64,000 bases of DNA from Burkholderia diffusa. Its GTDB lineage: Bacteria > Pseudomonadota > Gammaproteobacteria > Burkholderiales > Burkholderiaceae. The position numbers and the translations under genes were made by a program. Below the pieces are notes generated by a model. It was not told the DNA's origin, made no database searches, and saw nothing but the letters and a program-made list of their open reading frames with translations. The stretch's first letter is position 1. Every line of letters begins with the position of its first letter. The stretch is from assembly GCF_001718315.1 (NCBI RefSeq), contig NZ_CP013362.1:992001-1056000 (forward strand), read 5' to 3'. Below, in pieces: positions 19,107 to 28,633 of the stretch.

Positions 19107-20051
19107 TCAGCGGGTGAGCGTGTCCGGTACGTCGGTCAGGCGGCGGTGGGACAGTTGCGCTGTCCAGTCGAAACCGGCGCCGGGCGCATTGACCGCCGGT
19201 TCCGGGCGATCGGCGTGCAGCGCATTTGCCATCGCGATAAGCGTGAGCGGATCGTCGAGCGGGTCGACCGGCGCGCCGGGATGCGCTGGCGAACCGACGA
19301 GATCGGACGTCGGCGCGCGCGACGCGTAGTGCGCGACTGACGGGCGGGCTGTGAATCGCGGCGCGGAAGGTGCGTGCACGCGTGCCGTTGTCGTGCGCCT
19401 GTCGTCCGGCCGATGAGGCGTCGGCTGCGCCGAGGCGGCGACGCGCTGAACCAGCGGAGTCGTGTCGGCGTGTCGCGGTCCTGGATGGATCGTCGCATCG
19501 CGTGCGACGGGCGACGCTGGGGAATGCGTCGCAACCGGCCGCGCCGCGATGGACTGCGCCGGCGCGATGTTCGGCGTGGCGGGGGCCACCGCGGCCGTTT
19601 GCACGGCGCCCATGGACTGCGCGGCATGTTCCGGCACGAGGCCGGCGGCCTGCATCGCGGGCGCGAAACCCGGGAACGGCTCGTGCGCGGCGATCAACCA
19701 GCCGATGATGCCGAGTGCGCCGATGCTCCAGCAGGCGGCGTGCCGCGCACGCCGGTCATGCGCGCGACCGCCGGTGCGCTCGACGTGCTGGCCGGCGGCG
19801 CGTGCCGCAACGGCCGGGATACCTGCAGACACCGGACGCGCGGCGGGCGGCGATTGCCAGTGGCACGTGCGATGCGGTGCTTCGACGTCGATGCATGAGG
19901 TCTTCAGGATGGCAACGCAACGCGTGTCGCGCCCGGTACCGGGCAGGCCGCTGAACGTCCATTCGCGGCCGAACGGCGGCACGCCGTCGAGCGGCGCGAC
20001 ACGAGGGCGGGCAAGCGGGCCTTCGACGGAAACGAGGGGCGTTGGAATCAT
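19107..20051 (-). CDS. Uncharacterised single-pass membrane protein
   Basis: A 314-residue protein with one hydrophobic segment near residue 110 ([18 protein letters not shown]). A short cytoplasmic-looking N-terminal part precedes it, and a long Ala/Pro/Thr/His-rich low-complexity region follows. I recognise no family. The start at [10 protein letters not shown] is chosen because the upstream frame continues through the intergenic region without coding character; no clear ribosome site is visible. Its neighbour on the other strand is an MFS transporter, with about 350 bp between the starts. Confidence 0.6.
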   Translation of the reverse strand: MIPTPLVSVEGPLARPRVAPLDGVPPFGREWTFSGLPGTGRDTRCVAILKTSCIDVEAPHRTCHWQSPPAARPVSAGIPAVAARAAGQHVERTGGRAHDRRARHAACWSIGALGIIGWLIAAHEPFPGFAPAMQAAGLVPEHAAQSMGAVQTAAVAPATPNIAPAQSIAARPVATHSPASPVARDATIHPGPRHADTTPLVQRVAASAQPTPHRPDDRRTTTARVHAPSAPRFTARPSVAHYASRAPTSDLVGSPAHPGAPVDPLDDPLTLIAMANALHADRPEPAVNAPGAGFDWTAQLSHRRLTDVPDTLTR

Positions 20052-20399
20052 GAGGGCGGTACGCGGTGCGACACGGGCAACGATGCCGGCGGCGGCGCGA
20101 GTAGCGTGGCAAGTCTTGGCATTGTGGTCAGTCGACGGCGACCGGTCGATCAGATCAATCTGATTTTGGTACGTTTTTTGAGGCGATTCGTACGAGACGA
20201 CCACGGCGATGGTGGTCGCGGCCCCGGCCCAAGGCAATTGTCGGCTTCGCGTGGCATCATTTGCGGACCATGCCGGCGTGCGCGTCGGCGCGCGGCGTGC
20301 CGCGGGCTGGCCGTGATGTTCGAGCGTGCCGGTCCGTGCCACACGCATCGTCGGAACCACACGGCGCCGATGTCGCGCCATCCGCGCCGAGAGAAAGAC
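20052..20399. other. 348-bp divergent promoter region
   Basis: The space between the unknown membrane protein (minus) and the MFS transporter (plus). It contains an AT-richer core at about 20150-20190 with the inverted repeat CAGAT-CA-ATCTG (20151-20162) and a T-tract, which are plausible promoter or operator material. I see no supported gene in it. Confidence 0.5.
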
Positions 20400-21695
20400 A
20401 TGTCCACTGCAACACACGCCGTCACGCGGGAATCGAAGGTTCGTACCGTGTTTCGGGTCGTCAGCGGCAACTTCCTGGAAATGTACGACTTCATGGTCTA
20501 CGGGTATTACGCGTCGGCCATCGCGAAGACCTATTTCCCGAGCGGCAACGCGTTCGCTTCGCTGATGCTGTCACTATCGGTGTTCGGCGCGGGCTTCCTG
20601 TTGCGCCCGGTCGGCGCGATCGTGCTCGGCGCGTACATCGACCACCACGGCCGCCGCAAGGGGCTGATCCTGACCCTCGGACTGATGGCGCTCGGCACGC
20701 TCGCGGTGGCCGCGATACCCGGCTATGCGACGATCGGCGTGCTCGCGCCGATGCTCGTGCTGCTCGGCCGGTTGCTGCAGGGCTTTTCCGCGGGCGTCGA
20801 GCTGGGCGGCGTGTCGGTCTACCTGTCGGAGATCGCGACGAAAGGCCACAAGGGGTTCTATACGTCGTGGCAATCCGGCAGCCAGCAGGTGGCGGTCGTG
20901 TTCGCCGCGTTCGTCGGCGTGCTGCTGAATCGCGCGCTTCCGGTCGAGGACATGACCGCGTGGGGCTGGCGCATTCCGTTCCTGATCGGCTGTCTGATCG
21001 TCCCGTTCCTGTTCCTGATCCGTCGTTCGCTGAAGGAGACCGACGAATTCCTCGCGAAGCGTCATCGCCCGACGATGAGTGAGATCATGCGCTCGATGCT
21101 CGCGAACTGGGGTGTCGTGATCGCCGGCATGGGGATGGTGATCATGACGACGGTGTCGTTCTACATGATCACCGCGTACACGCCGACGTTCGGCAAGGAA
21201 GTGCTGCATCTGTCGTCGCTCGACGCGCTCGTCGTGACGGTCTGCGTCGGCCTGTCCAATCTCGTCTGGCTGCCGCTGTCCGGCGCGCTGTCGGATCGCA
21301 TCGGCCGCCGCCCGGTGCTGATCGCATTCACGGTGCTCACGCTGCTGTCGGCCTACCCGGCCGTGCTGTGGCTTGTGGCCGATCCGTCGTTCCTGCGGCT
21401 GCTGGCGGTCGAACTGTGGCTGTCGTTCCTGTACGGCTCGTACAACGGCGCGATGGTCGTCGCGCTGACCGAAGTCATGCCGGCCGACGTGCGCACGGCC
21501 GGCTTTTCGCTCGCGTACAGCCTTGCGACGACGATCGGCGGTTTCACGCCGGCGATCTCGACGTTGCTGATCCACCAGACAGGCAACAAGGCGGCTCCGG
21601 GGCTGTGGCTGAGCGTCGCCGCGATCTGCGGATTGATCGCGAAGCTCGTGCTGTACCGCACGCCCGAGTCGCGCAACCAGTACAAGGCGACCTGA
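20400..21695 (+). CDS. MFS transporter, citrate/metabolite:H+ symporter type
   Basis: A 431-residue, twelve-helix inner-membrane transporter of the metabolite:H+ symporter group. Evidence includes the loop 2-3 motif IDHHGRRKG (residues about 80-88), its repeat SDRIGRRP in the second half, and the [14 protein letters not shown] opening shared with citrate and tricarballylate carriers. The substrate is probably a small di- or tricarboxylate, but this is family-level inference. The ATG has a GAGAGAAAG ribosome site. A bidirectional terminator follows. Confidence 0.87.
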   Translation: MSTATHAVTRESKVRTVFRVVSGNFLEMYDFMVYGYYASAIAKTYFPSGNAFASLMLSLSVFGAGFLLRPVGAIVLGAYIDHHGRRKGLILTLGLMALGTLAVAAIPGYATIGVLAPMLVLLGRLLQGFSAGVELGGVSVYLSEIATKGHKGFYTSWQSGSQQVAVVFAAFVGVLLNRALPVEDMTAWGWRIPFLIGCLIVPFLFLIRRSLKETDEFLAKRHRPTMSEIMRSMLANWGVVIAGMGMVIMTTVSFYMITAYTPTFGKEVLHLSSLDALVVTVCVGLSNLVWLPLSGALSDRIGRRPVLIAFTVLTLLSAYPAVLWLVADPSFLRLLAVELWLSFLYGSYNGAMVVALTEVMPADVRTAGFSLAYSLATTIGGFTPAISTLLIHQTGNKAAPGLWLSVAAICGLIAKLVLYRTPESRNQYKAT

Positions 21696-21721
21696 CGCCG
21701 CCAGTATTGCATCGCGTCGAA

Positions 21722-21757
21722 TGAAGAAAGGGAGCGGTTGCGCTCCCTTTCTTCATC
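21722..21757. terminator. Bidirectional terminator between MFS and TPR genes
   Basis: GAAGAAAGGGAGCG and its exact complement CGCTCCCTTTCTTC flank a GTTG loop. Both arms end in A/T-rich sequence, so the hairpin can serve both convergent genes. Confidence 0.75.
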
Positions 21758-21772
21758 TGCGTTTGGCGGCAG

Positions 21773-23611
21773 TCAGGCGTCTCGCAGCGCGCCTGCGACC
21801 GCTGCCGCCACGTCGAGCCACTGCCCCGGTGCGGACTGGCGGACGAGCCTCGCATGCGGATACCATGGGCAGTCGGCGCCAGTGAACCAGCGCCAGTCGG
21901 CTGCGGACGGCAGCATGATCCACAACGGCTTGCCGAGCGCGCCCGCGAGGTGCGCAACCGCCGTGTCGATCGTGACGACGCCGTCGAGCCGTTCGATCAG
22001 CGCGGCCGTGTCGGCGAAGTCGTTCAGTCGCCCGTCGAGGCGATGCACGCGCGGATGCGCGTCGACGCGCGCGCGTTCATCTTCGTCGAGCGCCGGCTGC
22101 AGCACGATCCAGTCGATGTCAGGCAGCGCGAGCAGTGGCGCGAGCGCGTCGAACGGCATCGAGCGGTTTTCCTGCGCCTGCCGGCGCCCGGACCATGCGA
22201 GCCCGAACTTGCGTTTCGACTGGCCGCCGAGCGAGCCGCGAAAACGCCGGTGCGCGCTGTCCGGCGCGTCGAGGTAGCGCCTGCCCGCGACGATGTCGGC
22301 CGGCTGCAGGCCGAGCAGGAACGGCAGGCTCATCAGCGTGCATGCGATGTCAGCCGCGGGCGGTTTCGCGGCGCCCTGTGCGACGAGCGTCACGCGCCAG
22401 CGTGCCGCGGCCGGCGTGAGCAGCGCGACGAGTTCCGGCTGCACTTCGAGCACGACGCGCGCGCAGCGCGCGCGGGCGAGCGGCACGAAGCGGACGAACT
22501 GCAGCGTGTCGCCGAAGCCCTGTTCCGCGCGGATCAGCAGCGTGCGCGATGCAATGGGCTCGCCTTGCCAGCGCGGCAGCGTGCCGAGCGGTGTCGCGCC
22601 CGGCGTGTCGTGACGCGCTTCGTATGCGGGCAGGCCGCGGGTGAAGTCGCCCAGCGTCAGCAGCGTGACGGCGCGATGCAGGTGCGCGAGTTTGAGGTCG
22701 GGAGCGACGCGCAGCGCCTGGTCGAACGCGCGCAGCGCCATCTCGTGCGCGCCGAGTGCGTGATGCGCGTTGCCGAGGTTCAACCACGCGAGACTGAACG
22801 ACGGATCGAGGCCGACCGCGCGTTCGTAGTAGGGCAGCGCTTCGCGCTGGCGTCCCTGCGCGCACAGCGCGTTCGCGAGCCCGAAAAGGGCGAGCGGGAA
22901 CGGCGGGTGCAGCGCCAGCGCGGCTTCGAATGCGGCGGCGGCTTCACCGTGACGGCCGACCGCCTCGAACGTGTTGCCGAGATTGAAATGCGCGGCGACG
23001 AAGCGCGGCTGCGCGGCGATCGCGGCCTGGAAGTGCGCGATCGCGTCGTCGGCCCGGCCCATCGCGTTCAGGGCCATCGCGAGATTGTTGTGCGCACCGG
23101 CATGCCCGGGCCGCAGTTCGAGGGCGCGACGGAATGCGGCGAGCGCGTCGTCGTGGCGGCCGAGGGCATTCAGCGCGTTGCCGAGGTTGTTGTGGATCGA
23201 GGCGTCGTCGGGCGTGAGCTGAAGTGCGCGACTGAACGCGTCGAGCGCATCCTCGTGGCGCTGCAGCGCCGCATAGGCGTTGCCGAGGTTGTAGTGTGCA
23301 AGCGGAAATTCGGGCGCGAGCGTCAATGCGTTGCGAAAGCGGTCGATCGCTTCGTCGAGTCGGCCGAGCGCCTTCAGCGCATTGCCGAGATTGAGCTGCA
23401 GCGCGGCATCGTTCGGGCGCAGTTCGACCGCACGCCCGACGAGATCGGCCGCCTCGGCATGCTGGCCCTGCTGATGCCGCAGCACGCCGAACAGATGCAG
23501 TGCGTCGGCGTCGGCGGGATTGGAGGCCAGTGCGGCGCGATAGCCGTGCTCGGCCTCGGCGAGGCGGCCCGCGCGGTGCGCGGCATACGCTCGGTCGAAT
23601 GCGGAATCCAT
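21773..23611 (-). CDS. TPR protein with GT9-like C-terminal domain
   Basis: A 612-residue protein. Residues about 5-365 are at least ten tandem TPR units with repeated consensus such as NLGNALKALGRLDEA and NNLGNALNALGRHDDA. The C-terminal 240 residues include RTLLIRAEQGFGDTLQFVRF and a late VVTIDTAVAHLAGALGKPLW segment, the layout of heptosyltransferase-like (GT9) domains attached to TPR arrays. Such proteins may glycosylate proteins or glycans, but no function can be assigned here. The start MDSAFDRAYA begins directly with the first TPR. Confidence 0.83.
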   Translation of the reverse strand: MDSAFDRAYAAHRAGRLAEAEHGYRAALASNPADADALHLFGVLRHQQGQHAEAADLVGRAVELRPNDAALQLNLGNALKALGRLDEAIDRFRNALTLAPEFPLAHYNLGNAYAALQRHEDALDAFSRALQLTPDDASIHNNLGNALNALGRHDDALAAFRRALELRPGHAGAHNNLAMALNAMGRADDAIAHFQAAIAAQPRFVAAHFNLGNTFEAVGRHGEAAAAFEAALALHPPFPLALFGLANALCAQGRQREALPYYERAVGLDPSFSLAWLNLGNAHHALGAHEMALRAFDQALRVAPDLKLAHLHRAVTLLTLGDFTRGLPAYEARHDTPGATPLGTLPRWQGEPIASRTLLIRAEQGFGDTLQFVRFVPLARARCARVVLEVQPELVALLTPAAARWRVTLVAQGAAKPPAADIACTLMSLPFLLGLQPADIVAGRRYLDAPDSAHRRFRGSLGGQSKRKFGLAWSGRRQAQENRSMPFDALAPLLALPDIDWIVLQPALDEDERARVDAHPRVHRLDGRLNDFADTAALIERLDGVVTIDTAVAHLAGALGKPLWIMLPSAADWRWFTGADCPWYPHARLVRQSAPGQWLDVAAAVAGALRDA

Positions 23612-23741
23612 GACGCGAAAACTGACGGAAAGCGCGTATTTTCCCACACTGCGCGCGGGCGCCCCAGATCGGCCGGTCGGCATATGGCCCCGTCACGCGG
23701 AGCGGCGTAGACTTGCACAATCGCGTGTCATCGAGGTTCTC

Positions 23742-25397
23742 ATGGCGGACACACTGCTCGATATCCCGCCCGTGCTGATCGTCGGTGCGGGTCCGACCGG
23801 CCTTGCCGCTGCGATGGCTCTCGCGCGTGCCCGCGTGCCGGTACGCATCATCGATCGGCTCGCCGCGCCCGCGCCGCATTCGCGCGCGATCGGCATCCAG
23901 GCGCGCACGCTCGAATTGCTGGAGCAGCATCGCGCGATCGAACCGTTTCTCGCGTTGGGGCATCGCGCGCATGCGGCCGCGCTGCATGCGGATGGCCGCG
24001 TGATCGCACGGCTCGATTTCGATCCGCTGCAAACGCGCTATCCGTATCTGCTGTTTCTCGACCAGAGCATCACCGAGCGGTTGCTCGCCGAGCACCTGGC
24101 CGGGTTCGGCGTGACGGTCGAACGCGGCGTCACGCTGACAGCGTGCGACGCGGGTGCTACGTCGCTCGACGTGACGATTCGCGGCGCCGACGGTCGCGAA
24201 CAGGCGTTCGCACCGTCGTACCTGATCGCCGCCGACGGCGCGCACAGCACGGTGCGCCATCTGCTTGGCCTGGGCTTCGCCGGGCATGCGTTCGAGCAGA
24301 CCTTCCTGCTCGCCGATTTCGCGGCGATACCCGATTGGCCGGACGAGGAGATCCATCTGTTCACGACGCCCGACGGTATCGCGGGGCTGTTTCCGATGGG
24401 AGGCGGCCGCTACCGGCTTGTCGCCGACCGACCACCCGGCGCCGACGCATCGCCCGACGCGCCGCCCCCGACGCTCGACGAATGCGAGGCGATCGTGCGT
24501 GCTCGCGTCGGCGCGTCGATCGCGCCGAGCGATCTCGCGTGGTCGGCGTATTTCCGCCTGCATAGCCGGATGATCGACCGGCTGCGTCACGGGCGCGTGT
24601 TCTTCGCGGGCGACGCCGCGCACGTTCACAGCCCGGCGGGCGCGCAGGGCATGAATACGGGTATCCAGGAAGCGTTCAATCTCGGCTGGAAGCTCGCGCG
24701 CGTGCTTGGCACCGGCACGCCGGAGCGGCTGCTCGATACGTATCATGCGGAGCGCCATCCGATCGAGCGTGACGTATTGCGGCAGACAGGCTTCATCACG
24801 CAGATCGTCGAAGCCGACCACGGCGCGATGAAGCTGCTGCGCGATCATGTCGTGCCGCTGCTGGCGTCGTTCGGGCCGGTGCGGGACGCGGTGCGCCGCA
24901 CCGTCAGCGAGCTCGGCGTGCAATATCGAAAAAGCCCGCTCACGCTCGAACGCGTGCTCGATGGCGGGCCGCGCGCCGGCGAGCGTGCGCCCGACGCGCT
25001 CGTGCACGTGGTCGATGGGCCGCTCGGCCGGGCGCCCGGGACCGCGCGACTATACGACTTGCACGATCCGGCGAGCTTTACGCTGCTGATGCTCGAGGAG
25101 CCGCCAGATGCCGACGCGGGCAATGCGGACGACGTGCCGCCGATGCCTGCGGACGCGCGTGCGCTCGTCGAAGGCCTGGAGCGAATCATGCCGGGGGCCG
25201 TGAGAACGTGGCGCGTCGCCGATGCCGAAAGCGACGGCGCCGAAGGGCTCGCGCAGGTATATGGCCGTTCGAGGCCGTCGTTCTACCTGCTGCGTCCAGA
25301 TGGCTACATCGCGGTGCGCGGTCGCACGGCAACCGACGCGAACGCGCTGCTGCGCCATTGCGAAAGCTGGTTCGCGGGCATGCCGGTGCCCGCGTAG
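23742..25397 (+). CDS. FAD-dependent aromatic monooxygenase
   Basis: A 551-residue class A flavoprotein hydroxylase with dinucleotide motif GAGPTG (residues 15-20), the DG motif in AADGAHSTVR (163-171), and the GDAAHVHSPAGAQGMNTG motif beginning at 289. The C-terminal thioredoxin-like region is typical of phenol-hydroxylase-like and polyketide-type hydroxylases. The aromatic substrate is unknown. It converges with the formate dehydrogenase operon with only 8 bp between stop codons and is divergent from the TPR gene. It is distinct in sequence from the monooxygenase at 603-2348. Confidence 0.85.
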   Translation: MADTLLDIPPVLIVGAGPTGLAAAMALARARVPVRIIDRLAAPAPHSRAIGIQARTLELLEQHRAIEPFLALGHRAHAAALHADGRVIARLDFDPLQTRYPYLLFLDQSITERLLAEHLAGFGVTVERGVTLTACDAGATSLDVTIRGADGREQAFAPSYLIAADGAHSTVRHLLGLGFAGHAFEQTFLLADFAAIPDWPDEEIHLFTTPDGIAGLFPMGGGRYRLVADRPPGADASPDAPPPTLDECEAIVRARVGASIAPSDLAWSAYFRLHSRMIDRLRHGRVFFAGDAAHVHSPAGAQGMNTGIQEAFNLGWKLARVLGTGTPERLLDTYHAERHPIERDVLRQTGFITQIVEADHGAMKLLRDHVVPLLASFGPVRDAVRRTVSELGVQYRKSPLTLERVLDGGPRAGERAPDALVHVVDGPLGRAPGTARLYDLHDPASFTLLMLEEPPDADAGNADDVPPMPADARALVEGLERIMPGAVRTWRVADAESDGAEGLAQVYGRSRPSFYLLRPDGYIAVRGRTATDANALLRHCESWFAGMPVPA

Positions 25398-25405
25398 CGG
25401 TGCGC

Positions 25406-25657
25406 TCAGGCGGGAGCGGCTGCCGGCACGAGCGATGCGCGGTGTGCGGCGATCGCGTCGCGCACGATCGGCGCGGCGCGTTGCGCGGCTTCGCTCGACG
25501 GATCGTCGAGCGCGGCGAGCAACGCGCGCCGCATCCGTGGCTCCCAGAAGCGCCGGATGTGTTCGGCGATTCCGGCCAGCGCTTCTTCGCGATCGGGCAT
25601 CGATTCGAAGAACGCGCCGATCTGGTTGGCCATGTCGATCAGGTGTCCGTTGTCCAT
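25406..25657 (-). CDS. fdsD: Formate dehydrogenase delta subunit
   Basis: An 83-residue protein, MDNGHLIDMANQIGAFFESM, matching the small FdsD subunit of NAD-dependent formate dehydrogenases. It is needed for a stable or mature complex in related systems. It starts 7 bp after the fdsA stop codon and is the last gene of the operon. Conserved features are the N-terminal MANQIG helix and the HIRRFWEPRMRR segment. No cofactor ligands are expected or seen. Confidence 0.88.
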   Translation of the reverse strand: MDNGHLIDMANQIGAFFESMPDREEALAGIAEHIRRFWEPRMRRALLAALDDPSSEAAQRAAPIVRDAIAAHRASLVPAAAPA

Positions 25658-25664
25658 CGCGTCC

Positions 25665-28616
25665 TCACTTGCCCGTCGTCGCGGCGGCCGGCGTGGCGAC
25701 GCGGTGCTCGAGCAGGTCGAGCTGCTCCGAGTTGAAGCGCGCATACGCGCGCTGCCAGTCCGACGGCTGCGCAACCGGCATCACCTGCACGGCCGTGACC
25801 TTGTATTCCGGGCAGTTCGTGGCCCAGTCGGAACTGTCCGTCGTGATTACGTTCGCGCCCGACTCGGGGAAGTGGAATGTCGTGTACACGACACCCGGCT
25901 GCATGCGGTCGGACACGAGCGCACGCAGCACCGTCTGGCCGGCCCGCGATTCGATGCCGACCCAGTCGCCGGTCCGGATCCCGCGATCCTCCGCATCGTG
26001 CGGATGAATCTCGAGGCGGTCTTCTTCATGCCACCGGACGTTCTCAGTCCGGCGTGTCTGCGCGCCGACGTTGTATTGCGACAGGATGCGGCCCGTGGTC
26101 AGGATCAGCGGATAACGCTGCGTGACCTTTTCCGGCGTCGGAATGAACTGCGTGATCACGAACCGGCCCTTGCCGCGCACGAACGCGTCGATGTGCATCG
26201 TCGGCGTGCCGTCCGGCGCCTGTTCGTTGCACGGCCACTGGATGCTGCCAAGCGCGTCGAGCTTCTCGTACGACACGCCCGAGAAGGTCGGCGTGAGCCG
26301 CGCGATCTCGTCCATGATTTCCGACGGATGCGTGTAGTGCATGTCGTAACCGAGCGCCTGCGACAGCAGCAGCGTCACTTCCCAGTCGGCGTAACCCGCA
26401 AGCGGCGGCATCACCTTGCGCACGCGCGAGATCCGGCGCTCCGCGTTCGTGAACGTGCCGTCCTTCTCGAGGAAAGTCGAACCCGGCAGCAGCACGTGCG
26501 CGTACTTCGCGGTCTCGTTCAGGAAGATGTCCTGCACGACGATGCATTCCATCGACGACAGCGCGGCCGCGACGTGCTGCGTGTTCGGGTCCGACTGGAC
26601 GATGTCCTCGCCCTGGCAGTAAAGCCCCTTGAAGCTGCCGTCGAGCGCCGCGTCGAACATGTTCGGGATGCGCAGCCCCGGTTCCGGTTGCAGCGTGGCC
26701 GACCATGCTGCCTCGAACTGGCTGCGCACGATTGCGTCGCTGATGTGCCGGTAGCCAGGCAGCTCGTGCGGGAACGAACCCATGTCGCACGAGCCTTGCA
26801 CGTTGTTCTGGCCGCGCAGCGGATTGACGCCGACGCCTTCGCGGCCGATGTTGCCGGTAGCCATCGCGAGGTTCGCGATGCCCATCACCGTTGTCGAGCC
26901 TTGCGCGTGTTCGGTCACGCCGAGGCCGTAGTAGATCGCGGCGTTGCCGCCCGTCGCGTAAAGGCGCGCGGCTTCGCGCACCAGGGCGGCCGGCACACCT
27001 GTCACGTCCGCCGTCGCTTCCGGTGAGTTCTCGGCACGCGATACGAAATCGCGCCATTGCTCGAATGCGCGCGTGTCGCAGCGTTCAGCGACGAATGCGT
27101 TGGCGACGAGCCCTTCGGTGACAATGACGTGCGCGAGCGCGTTGACCATCGCGACGTTGGTGCCGGGGCGCAACTGCAGGTGGTAGGTGGCCTTCACGTG
27201 CGGGCCGTCGACCACGTCGATGCGGCGCGGGTCGATCACGATCAGCTTCGCGCCTTCGCGGATGCGCCGCTTCATGCGCGACCCGAATACCGGGTGGCCG
27301 TCGGTCGGATTCGCGCCCATCACGACGATCACGTCGGCCTGGCCGACCGACGCGAAGGTCTGCGTGCCGGCCGATTCGCCGAGCGTCGTCTTCAGGCCGT
27401 AGCCGGTCGGCGAGTGGCACACGCGTGCGCACGTGTCGACGTTGTTGTTGCCGAACGCTGCGCGCACGAGCTTCTGCACGAGGTAGGTTTCCTCGTTCGT
27501 GCAGCGCGACGACGTGATGCCGCCGATCGAATCGCGGCCGTATTTCTGCTGCAGCTTGCGGAATTGCGTCGCCGCGTACGTGAGCGCCTCTTCCCAGCTG
27601 ACTTCGCGCCACGGGTCGGTGATCTTCTCGCGGATCATCGGCTTCGTGATGCGGTCCTTGTGCGTCGCGTAGCCCCACGCGAAGCGGCCCTTCACGCATG
27701 CGTGGCCTTCGTTCGCGAGGCCGTTCTTGTACGGCGTCATGCGCACGACCTGCGTGCCCTTCATCTCGGCCTTGAACGAGCAGCCGACGCCGCAGTACGC
27801 GCAGGTCGTGACGACCGAGTGCTCGGCCTGGCCGAGCTGGACGACGGACTTCTCCTGCAGCGTGGCGGTCGGGCACGCGGCGACGCAGGCGCCGCACGAT
27901 ACGCATTCCGATGCCATGAACGATTCGCTTTCGCCGGCGGCGACACGCGATTCGAAACCGCGCGCGGCGATCGTCAGCGCGAACGTGCCTTGCGTTTCCT
28001 CGCACGCGCGCACGCAGCGGTTGCAGACGATGCACTTCGACGGATCGTATGTGAAGTACGGATTCGATTCGTCCTTCTGCTCGCGCAGGTGATTCGCGCC
28101 GTCGAAGCCGTAGCGCACTTCGCGCAGCCCGACCACGCCAGCCATGTCCTGCAGCTCGCAGTCGCCGTTGGCGGGGCAGGTGAGGCAGTCGAGCGGATGA
28201 TCGGAGATGTACAGCTCCATCACGTTGCGGCGCAGCGACTGCAGCCGGTCCGACTGCGTACGTACTTTCATCCCGGCTTCGGCGGGCGTCGTGCACGATG
28301 CCGGATAGCCGCGCCGGCCTTCGATTTCGACCAGGCACAGACGGCACGAGCCGAACGGTTCGAGCGAGTCGGTCGCGCAGAGCTTGGGCACGTTGACGCC
28401 GGCTTCGATCGCGGCGCGCATCACCGACGTGCCGGCCGGCACCGTCACCGGCTGGCCGTCGATTTCGAGCGTGACGTCGGTATCGGCATGCCGTTGCGGC
28501 GTGCCGTAGTCGGTTTCGTCGAACGGATCGCGCATGCGCGCCTGGGCGGCGCTCTTGCACGCGCATTGGCCCGAGCCGCAGCCGCCTTGGCGGACGTTGT
28601 TCGTGTCGAGGGACAT
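25665..28616 (-). CDS. fdsA: NAD-dependent formate dehydrogenase catalytic alpha subunit
   Basis: A 983-residue cytosolic molybdenum/bis-MGD subunit oxidising formate to CO2. It carries in order a [2Fe-2S] site (Cys80, 91, 94, 108), a His-Cys3 [4Fe-4S] site (His140, Cys144, 147, 153), two ferredoxin-type [4Fe-4S] sites (Cys195-205 and Cys238-248), and the Mo-domain cluster (Cys272, 275, 279, 307). The molybdenum ligand is expected at Cys400 with His401 in CARVCHSPTG. All ligands are present, so it appears active. It has an AGGAG ribosome site and follows fdsB by 17 bp. Confidence 0.96.
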   Translation of the reverse strand: MSLDTNNVRQGGCGSGQCACKSAAQARMRDPFDETDYGTPQRHADTDVTLEIDGQPVTVPAGTSVMRAAIEAGVNVPKLCATDSLEPFGSCRLCLVEIEGRRGYPASCTTPAEAGMKVRTQSDRLQSLRRNVMELYISDHPLDCLTCPANGDCELQDMAGVVGLREVRYGFDGANHLREQKDESNPYFTYDPSKCIVCNRCVRACEETQGTFALTIAARGFESRVAAGESESFMASECVSCGACVAACPTATLQEKSVVQLGQAEHSVVTTCAYCGVGCSFKAEMKGTQVVRMTPYKNGLANEGHACVKGRFAWGYATHKDRITKPMIREKITDPWREVSWEEALTYAATQFRKLQQKYGRDSIGGITSSRCTNEETYLVQKLVRAAFGNNNVDTCARVCHSPTGYGLKTTLGESAGTQTFASVGQADVIVVMGANPTDGHPVFGSRMKRRIREGAKLIVIDPRRIDVVDGPHVKATYHLQLRPGTNVAMVNALAHVIVTEGLVANAFVAERCDTRAFEQWRDFVSRAENSPEATADVTGVPAALVREAARLYATGGNAAIYYGLGVTEHAQGSTTVMGIANLAMATGNIGREGVGVNPLRGQNNVQGSCDMGSFPHELPGYRHISDAIVRSQFEAAWSATLQPEPGLRIPNMFDAALDGSFKGLYCQGEDIVQSDPNTQHVAAALSSMECIVVQDIFLNETAKYAHVLLPGSTFLEKDGTFTNAERRISRVRKVMPPLAGYADWEVTLLLSQALGYDMHYTHPSEIMDEIARLTPTFSGVSYEKLDALGSIQWPCNEQAPDGTPTMHIDAFVRGKGRFVITQFIPTPEKVTQRYPLILTTGRILSQYNVGAQTRRTENVRWHEEDRLEIHPHDAEDRGIRTGDWVGIESRAGQTVLRALVSDRMQPGVVYTTFHFPESGANVITTDSSDWATNCPEYKVTAVQVMPVAQPSDWQRAYARFNSEQLDLLEHRVATPAAATTGK

Positions 28617-28633
28617 TCAGGGCTCCTTCTGGG

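Noticed and set aside
22944..25007. A 687-codon minus-strand frame spanning the second monooxygenase and part of the TPR gene.
   Set aside because: It is antisense to the monooxygenase and then out of frame with the TPR gene; no recognisable protein.
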